A DNA stretch of 8,092 nucleotides from the NCBI GenBank assembly GCA_016214245.1, contig JACROW010000064.1:1-8092 (forward strand), in the 5' to 3' direction. The notes below the pieces were generated by a model that saw only the letters and a list, made by a program, of their open reading frames with translations, was not told where the DNA came from and did not search any database. Source of the stretch: Candidatus Omnitrophota bacterium. Its GTDB lineage: Bacteria; Omnitrophota; Gorgyraeia; 2-01-FULL-45-10. Shown here piece by piece: positions 5,660 through 8,092 of the stretch. The position numbers and the translations under genes are program-made. The first letter of the stretch is position 1, and every line of letters begins with the position of its first letter.

Positions 5660-6074
5660 ACAGACCACTCTTTCCGCCGCTCTTCTTCAGGAGTTTTATC
5701 TCGGATATCACGATAGTCCTATCGAAGGCCTTGCACATGTCATAGATAGTGACGCTGGCCATGGCAGCTGCAGTAAATGCCTCCATCTCCACACCTGTCT
5801 TTGCACGGCCCTTAACAGTTACAATTATATCTATCGATCCCTTCTTAACTGAAAAATTTATCCCCACATATTCTATTGGAATGGGATGGCACATCGGAAT
5901 TAACTCGGCCGTCTTTTTTGCAGCCATTATGCCGGCAAGCCTGGCCGCTTCCAGCACATCGCCCTTTGGCATCTTCCCTTTCTTTATCAATTGTATCACA
6001 GCTGGCTTGATAAAAACCTTAGCCCCTACCATTGCCTCTCGCAATGTTTCTTCTTTATCCGTTATATCTATCAT
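5649..6074 (-). CDS. moaC: Cyclic pyranopterin monophosphate synthase MoaC
   Basis: From the chosen start the protein is 141 residues. It opens with MIDITDKEETLREA and keeps the MoaC hallmarks: an ELIPMCHPIPIEYV segment, KTGVEMEAFTAAAMASVTIYDMCKAFDR, and a C-terminal LLKKSGGKSG with the catalytic lysine. MoaC converts the 3',8-cyclo-GTP made by MoaA into cPMP, the first stable intermediate of molybdopterin synthesis. An ATG 27 bases upstream (6101) is in frame but lies inside moaA and adds a non-homologous PDRRVRSK stretch. The ATG at 6074 is preceded by GAGGAG with 4 nt spacing and follows the moaA stop by 8 bp, so it is preferred. The gene lies directly between moaA and the MOSC gene in the operon. 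Confidence 0.95.
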   Translation of the reverse strand: MIDITDKEETLREAMVGAKVFIKPAVIQLIKKGKMPKGDVLEAARLAGIMAAKKTAELIPMCHPIPIEYVGINFSVKKGSIDIIVTVKGRAKTGVEMEAFTAAAMASVTIYDMCKAFDRTIVISEIKLLKKSGGKSGLYVR

Positions 6075-6078
6075 CTTG

Positions 6079-6084
6079 CTCCTC
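6079..6084 (-). promoter_or_regulatory. SD site that fixes the moaC start
   Basis: GAGGAG on the minus strand overlaps the moaA stop codon and lies 4 nt before the ATG at 6074. It supports that ATG over the in-frame ATG at 6101, which lies upstream of this site. Termination at moaA and initiation at moaC are therefore probably coupled. Confidence 0.7.
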
Positions 6085-7099
6085 ACCCGCCGATCTGGCA
6101 CATGCTGTAAATCTCCGAATCGCGGCCGAGCGGCGCGTTCAGCAAATTGTGCGATTCAGGCTTTGTCTCTACAGCCTCCTTAACGAGCCTTGCCAGATCC
6201 TCTTCTGAAGCGCCCGTCTCGAGCGCGCTTTTTAAATCTATCGCCTTAGACGAATGTAAACAGCTCCTCAAACGGCCGTCCGAGGTCAGTCTCAATTTAT
6301 TGCATGAAGCGCAGAAGCTCTCGCTTATGGGTGTGATGAAACCGACTGTGCCGCAAAACCCGTCGATCCTGAAGACCTTGGCAGTGCTCGATCTTTCGCT
6401 ATGTATCGGAGCGAGTCTTCCTAAATCGCCGCAGATCCTCTTTGCCTCGAGCGCGCTGAAAAATAGATCCTCATGAGAAGGATGATTTAAATCTGTCGGC
6501 ATATACTCTATGAATCTGACGTCTATCGGCCGGGCCTTGGCCATCTTGGCGAAATTTAGTATCTCATCGGTATTAAAACCTTTGAGCAGGACTGTGTTAA
6601 TCTTGAGAGTAGAATACCCGATAGATAGACAAGTTTCTATTGCCCGGAGCACCGAATTGAGGCTGCCGCCTCGGGTTATCCGCTCGAATCTTTCCGGCAC
6701 TAAACTATCCAAACTGATATTCACTCTATCGAGGCCTGCTTTTTTGAGTGAAGAGGCGTGTTTGCTTAAGTTTATGCCGTTGGTTGTAAGGCCAAGTTCT
6801 TTCAGGCTGCCGATATTCTTTAGTTCCTCAATGAGTAGATGCAGGTCTTTTCTCACAAGCGGCTCCCCACCTGTAATCCTCACCTTCTCTATGCCAAGCC
6901 CTGCTGCCGCCTTCACTATTCTTTTAATCTGCTCAAAGGATAGGATTTCGCTGTGCGGCTTATTTAGGATGCCGTTGGCAGGCATGCAATATATGCAGCG
7001 CAGATTGCACCTATCCGTAACCGAGATGCGCAGGTAATTGATCCTAAAGCCAACTCCCCGATATTTGAAAAAGTTGGCTTCCTGCTCCTTTCCAAGCAC
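6083..7099 (-). CDS. moaA: GTP 3',8-cyclase MoaA (radical SAM)
   Basis: The protein is 338 residues, normal for MoaA. ISVTDRCNLRCIYCMP holds the first 4Fe-4S cluster (C31, C35, C38), RITGGEPLVR (75-83) the SAM-binding GGEP, and C263-x2-C266-x13-C280 (CASCNKLRLTSDGRLRSC) the second cluster that binds GTP. The C-terminus ends QIGG, keeping the Gly-Gly tail needed for catalysis. It cyclises GTP to 3',8-cyclo-GTP, the first step of Moco synthesis, in the cytoplasm under low oxygen. The start is a GTG. An in-frame TGA lies 12 bases upstream, and no ATG precedes the conserved region, so GTG is forced. No SD precedes it; instead CCTCCT lies just upstream and GGAAAGGAG just inside the gene. It is the first gene of the Moco operon, behind a structured leader. 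Confidence 0.95.
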   Translation of the reverse strand: MLGKEQEANFFKYRGVGFRINYLRISVTDRCNLRCIYCMPANGILNKPHSEILSFEQIKRIVKAAAGLGIEKVRITGGEPLVRKDLHLLIEELKNIGSLKELGLTTNGINLSKHASSLKKAGLDRVNISLDSLVPERFERITRGGSLNSVLRAIETCLSIGYSTLKINTVLLKGFNTDEILNFAKMAKARPIDVRFIEYMPTDLNHPSHEDLFFSALEAKRICGDLGRLAPIHSERSSTAKVFRIDGFCGTVGFITPISESFCASCNKLRLTSDGRLRSCLHSSKAIDLKSALETGASEEDLARLVKEAVETKPESHNLLNAPLGRDSEIYSMCQIGG

Positions 7100-7183
7100 G
7101 AGGAGGTAGGGTCATTTCTTTCCCTGCCCGAATCGGCCCCTATGCCATATCTTAAAAGACTTAGGCATAAAGGCTCGGAGTGT
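7100..7183 (-). promoter_or_regulatory. Structured moaA leader, probable Moco/Tuco-type riboswitch
   Basis: The leader RNA runs from about 7183 to the GTG at 7099. GCCUUUAUGCC (7174-7164) pairs with GGCAUAGGGGC (7146-7136) as a continuous 11-bp helix with two G-U pairs. It is extended by CCGA (7178-7175)/UCGG (7131-7128) across an asymmetric bulge. A second hairpin, AGGG (7125-7122)/CCCU (7111-7108), follows. CUCCU (7105-7101) can pair with AGGAG (7089-7085), placing the GTG in an 11-nt loop. Position before moaA, length, and the CUCCGAGCC and CCCUACCUCCU words resemble the Moco RNA motif as I remember it; I could not align it. The pairing is seen, the riboswitch identity is inferred. Confidence 0.6.
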
Positions 7184-7189
7184 ATCTAT

Positions 7190-7218
7190 ATTATATCAAA
7201 CCGTCAGGATCAAGTCTA
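7190..7218 (-). promoter_or_regulatory. Sigma70-like promoter of the Moco operon
   Basis: TAGACT (7213-7218, 4 of 6 to consensus) and a perfect TATAAT (7190-7195) are separated by 17 bp on the minus strand. The predicted start is about 7183, immediately before the structured leader. The -35 box and spacer lie within the 3' end of the MobB-like gene, so the Moco operon can be transcribed independently of the genes upstream. Confidence 0.65.
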
Positions 7219-7663
7219 CTTTTTTAATAGCCTCTTTGGCGGAAGGCTTTAAAGTGGAGCCCCTCCCCCTGACAAAAATCGCCAGGTCCGGTTTAAGATA
7301 TTTCAGGACGCTTGTGCCTTCAACGATAACGCCTCTTGCTTTATTGAGTTTGGATATCGCTTTAGCGAGTCCTTCTTTAAGATGCTGGGGCCTTGATTTG
7401 AGCCATAGCACTTTCCTGGCTCCCGCGTCTTTAAAGCGCTTTGTATCCTTGCCGTCCTGTTCGATTAAATTTTTACTGCTAATGATAGAAAATTTTGAGG
7501 CGAGCTCATCGCATGCACCGCAATCTTTACCTGTAGGACATGCGCCCTCGTGTAAAACCGTGACCTTGAGGCACGCCCATCCTTTAAACCGCTCGAGCAG
7601 CCTCTCCACCACCATGGTCTTGCCTGCGCCGCTATGCGCTCCGGATACAGTTATCAGCTTCAT
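7196..7663 (-). CDS. MobB-like P-loop NTPase with Cys cluster
   Basis: The protein is 155 residues, close to the usual MobB length. Walker A is GAHSGAGKT (8-16). GKDTKRFKDAGARKV (72-86) matches the MobB region after the P-loop, and GVIVEGTSVLKYLKPDLAIFV resembles the MobB Walker B/EG strand. MobB binds GTP and assists MobA in forming the guanine dinucleotide form of Moco. Unlike typical MobB, it carries C31, H38, C42, C48 and C51 (LHEGACPTGKDCGACDE) where the family usually has a His-rich or Lys-His strand, which suggests a metal or Fe-S site. The ATG overlaps the upstream flavoprotein stop (ATGA), so the two are translationally coupled. The stop overlaps the promoter of the Moco operon. A different SIMIBI-class (BioD-like or maturation) P-loop protein is the alternative. 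Confidence 0.65.
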   Translation of the reverse strand: MKLITVSGAHSGAGKTMVVERLLERFKGWACLKVTVLHEGACPTGKDCGACDELASKFSIISSKNLIEQDGKDTKRFKDAGARKVLWLKSRPQHLKEGLAKAISKLNKARGVIVEGTSVLKYLKPDLAIFVRGRGSTLKPSAKEAIKKVDLILTV

Positions 7664-8092
7664 GACTCTATCCCCAGCTTTTTCATCTCGGCATAGGAAA
7701 AATTCGGGCCGTCTAAACAGACGTATTTACCCTTCACATAACAATGTCCGCACTTACCGATGCCGCATTTCATATGCCGCTCCAAGGATGCGTATATATT
7801 ATTTTCGCTAAATCCCAATTTCAGTATATCCTTAATCGATGCCCTGATCATTACTGAAGGGCCGCATAAAAAGACCATACTCTTCTTAGGATTTAGCTTT
7901 ATCTGGGGGAAGAGGACACAGACGACGCCGCAGGTTCCTGTCCAATCCTCATCCGGCTCATCCACGGTGAGGTGGACTTTGGTATCAGGGGTATTCAGCC
8001 AAGGCTTAATCTCATTCTTATAAAACATGTCTTTTGGGGTCTTGCAGCCGTATATGATCTCAAGTTTTCCATATCTTTTTCTATATTTAAAT
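7660..8092 (-). CDS. Flavin/[2Fe-2S] electron-transfer subunit, hydrogenase gamma/PyrK type (5' end cut by window)
   Basis: The reading frame is open to the right edge (first full codon at 8091-8089, starting FKYRKRYGKLEIIYGCKTPKD), so the ATG at 8028 is internal and the visible 143 residues are the C-terminal part. GKLEIIYGCKTPKDMFYK and FLCGPSVMIRASIKDILKLGF form the NAD(P)-binding half of a ferredoxin-reductase-like fold. LERHMKCGIGKCGHC followed by YVCLDGP is the [2Fe-2S] site of the PyrK/hydrogenase-gamma/AsrB group. Such subunits pass electrons between NAD(P)H and ferredoxin or a catalytic partner. The missing part should contain the FAD-binding domain. It is coupled to the MobB-like gene by ATGA. 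The partner may be a hydrogenase, formate dehydrogenase or sulfite reductase, and cannot be told from this fragment. Confidence 0.88.
   Translation of the reverse strand, partial: FKYRKRYGKLEIIYGCKTPKDMFYKNEIKPWLNTPDTKVHLTVDEPDEDWTGTCGVVCVLFPQIKLNPKKSMVFLCGPSVMIRASIKDILKLGFSENNIYASLERHMKCGIGKCGHCYVKGKYVCLDGPNFSYAEMKKLGIES

Noticed and set aside
5660..5668. GTG start for the MOSC protein
   Set aside because: The nearest SD-like sequence is only 2 nt away, and the extra residues are not conserved family positions. The ATG at 5659 is better placed.
6075..6101. Longer MoaC starting at the ATG at 6101
   Set aside because: It adds nine residues not typical of MoaC, overlaps moaA and has no good SD, while the ATG at 6074 has GAGGAG 4 nt upstream.
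7044..7115. A 23-codon ORF (ATG at 7115) with a GGGA-type SD that overlaps the start of moaA out of frame
   Set aside because: It lies within the structured leader and has no recognisable product. moaA needs no extra N-terminus, so neither a frameshifted start nor a real leader peptide can be supported, though its initiation context is better than that of the moaA GTG.
7660..8028. A complete 122-residue protein starting at the ATG at 8028
   Set aside because: The same frame stays open to the window edge and encodes a recognisable conserved upstream strand (GKLEIIYGCKTPKD), so that ATG is internal.

Overview
The window reads as a bacterial chromosome segment from an anaerobe of moderate GC content. 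Evidence is three CCA-encoding tRNA genes, Shine-Dalgarno (SD) sites, sigma70-like promoters, two radical SAM enzymes, a hydrogenase/PyrK-type flavin-iron-sulfur subunit and tightly overlapping operons. Heavy use of ATA codons and the gene mix (membrane spermidine-synthase-like protein, AmrS-type radical SAM protein, short CHR-domain transporter) would suit an uncultured anaerobic lineage such as Omnitrophota or a deltaproteobacterial-type group. That assignment is a guess and no marker gene settles it.

Layout. Positions 1-741 (minus strand) hold tatA, then tRNA-Arg(TCG), tRNA-Leu(TAG) and tRNA-Lys(CTT). The 164-bp gap between tRNA-Arg and tRNA-Leu contains an exact 20-bp copy of the tRNA-Arg 3' end and a region that can fold as a three-way junction. 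A short intergenic region (742-830) separates tatA from a divergent gene at 831-3107 (plus), which encodes a large membrane protein made of two MFS-like membrane halves around a degenerate spermidine synthase domain. This gene overlaps tail-to-tail by 23 bp with the last gene of the long minus-strand operon.

The minus-strand operon (7218 down to 3085) starts at a sigma70-like promoter and a structured leader that resembles a molybdenum/tungsten cofactor riboswitch. The genes run moaA, moaC, a MOSC-domain protein, moaB/mog, a half-size CHR-family (chromate transporter-like) protein and an AmrS-like radical SAM enzyme with an apparent Tat-type export signal. Spacing is overlapping or a few bases throughout, so the set is probably one transcript. 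moaA and moaC make cyclic pyranopterin monophosphate (cPMP) from GTP. MoaB/MogA adenylylates molybdopterin. The MOSC protein probably handles sulfur or cofactor. moaD, moaE and moeA are not in the window.

Upstream, and ending inside that promoter, is a second minus-strand pair: the 3' part of a flavin/[2Fe-2S] electron-transfer subunit (hydrogenase/sulfite-reductase gamma type) that is cut by the window edge, translationally coupled by ATGA to a MobB-like P-loop protein with an unusual cysteine cluster. The arrangement suggests that a molybdenum- or tungsten-dependent redox enzyme, possibly a formate dehydrogenase, lies beyond the right edge and that this locus supplies its cofactor. That last step is inference.

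The items most worth following are the structured inter-tRNA region with its duplicated tRNA end, the Moco-like leader that places the moaA GTG start in a hairpin loop, the lone CHR half-transporter inside a Moco operon, the export signal on a radical SAM enzyme, and the MobB-like protein with a Cys cluster.
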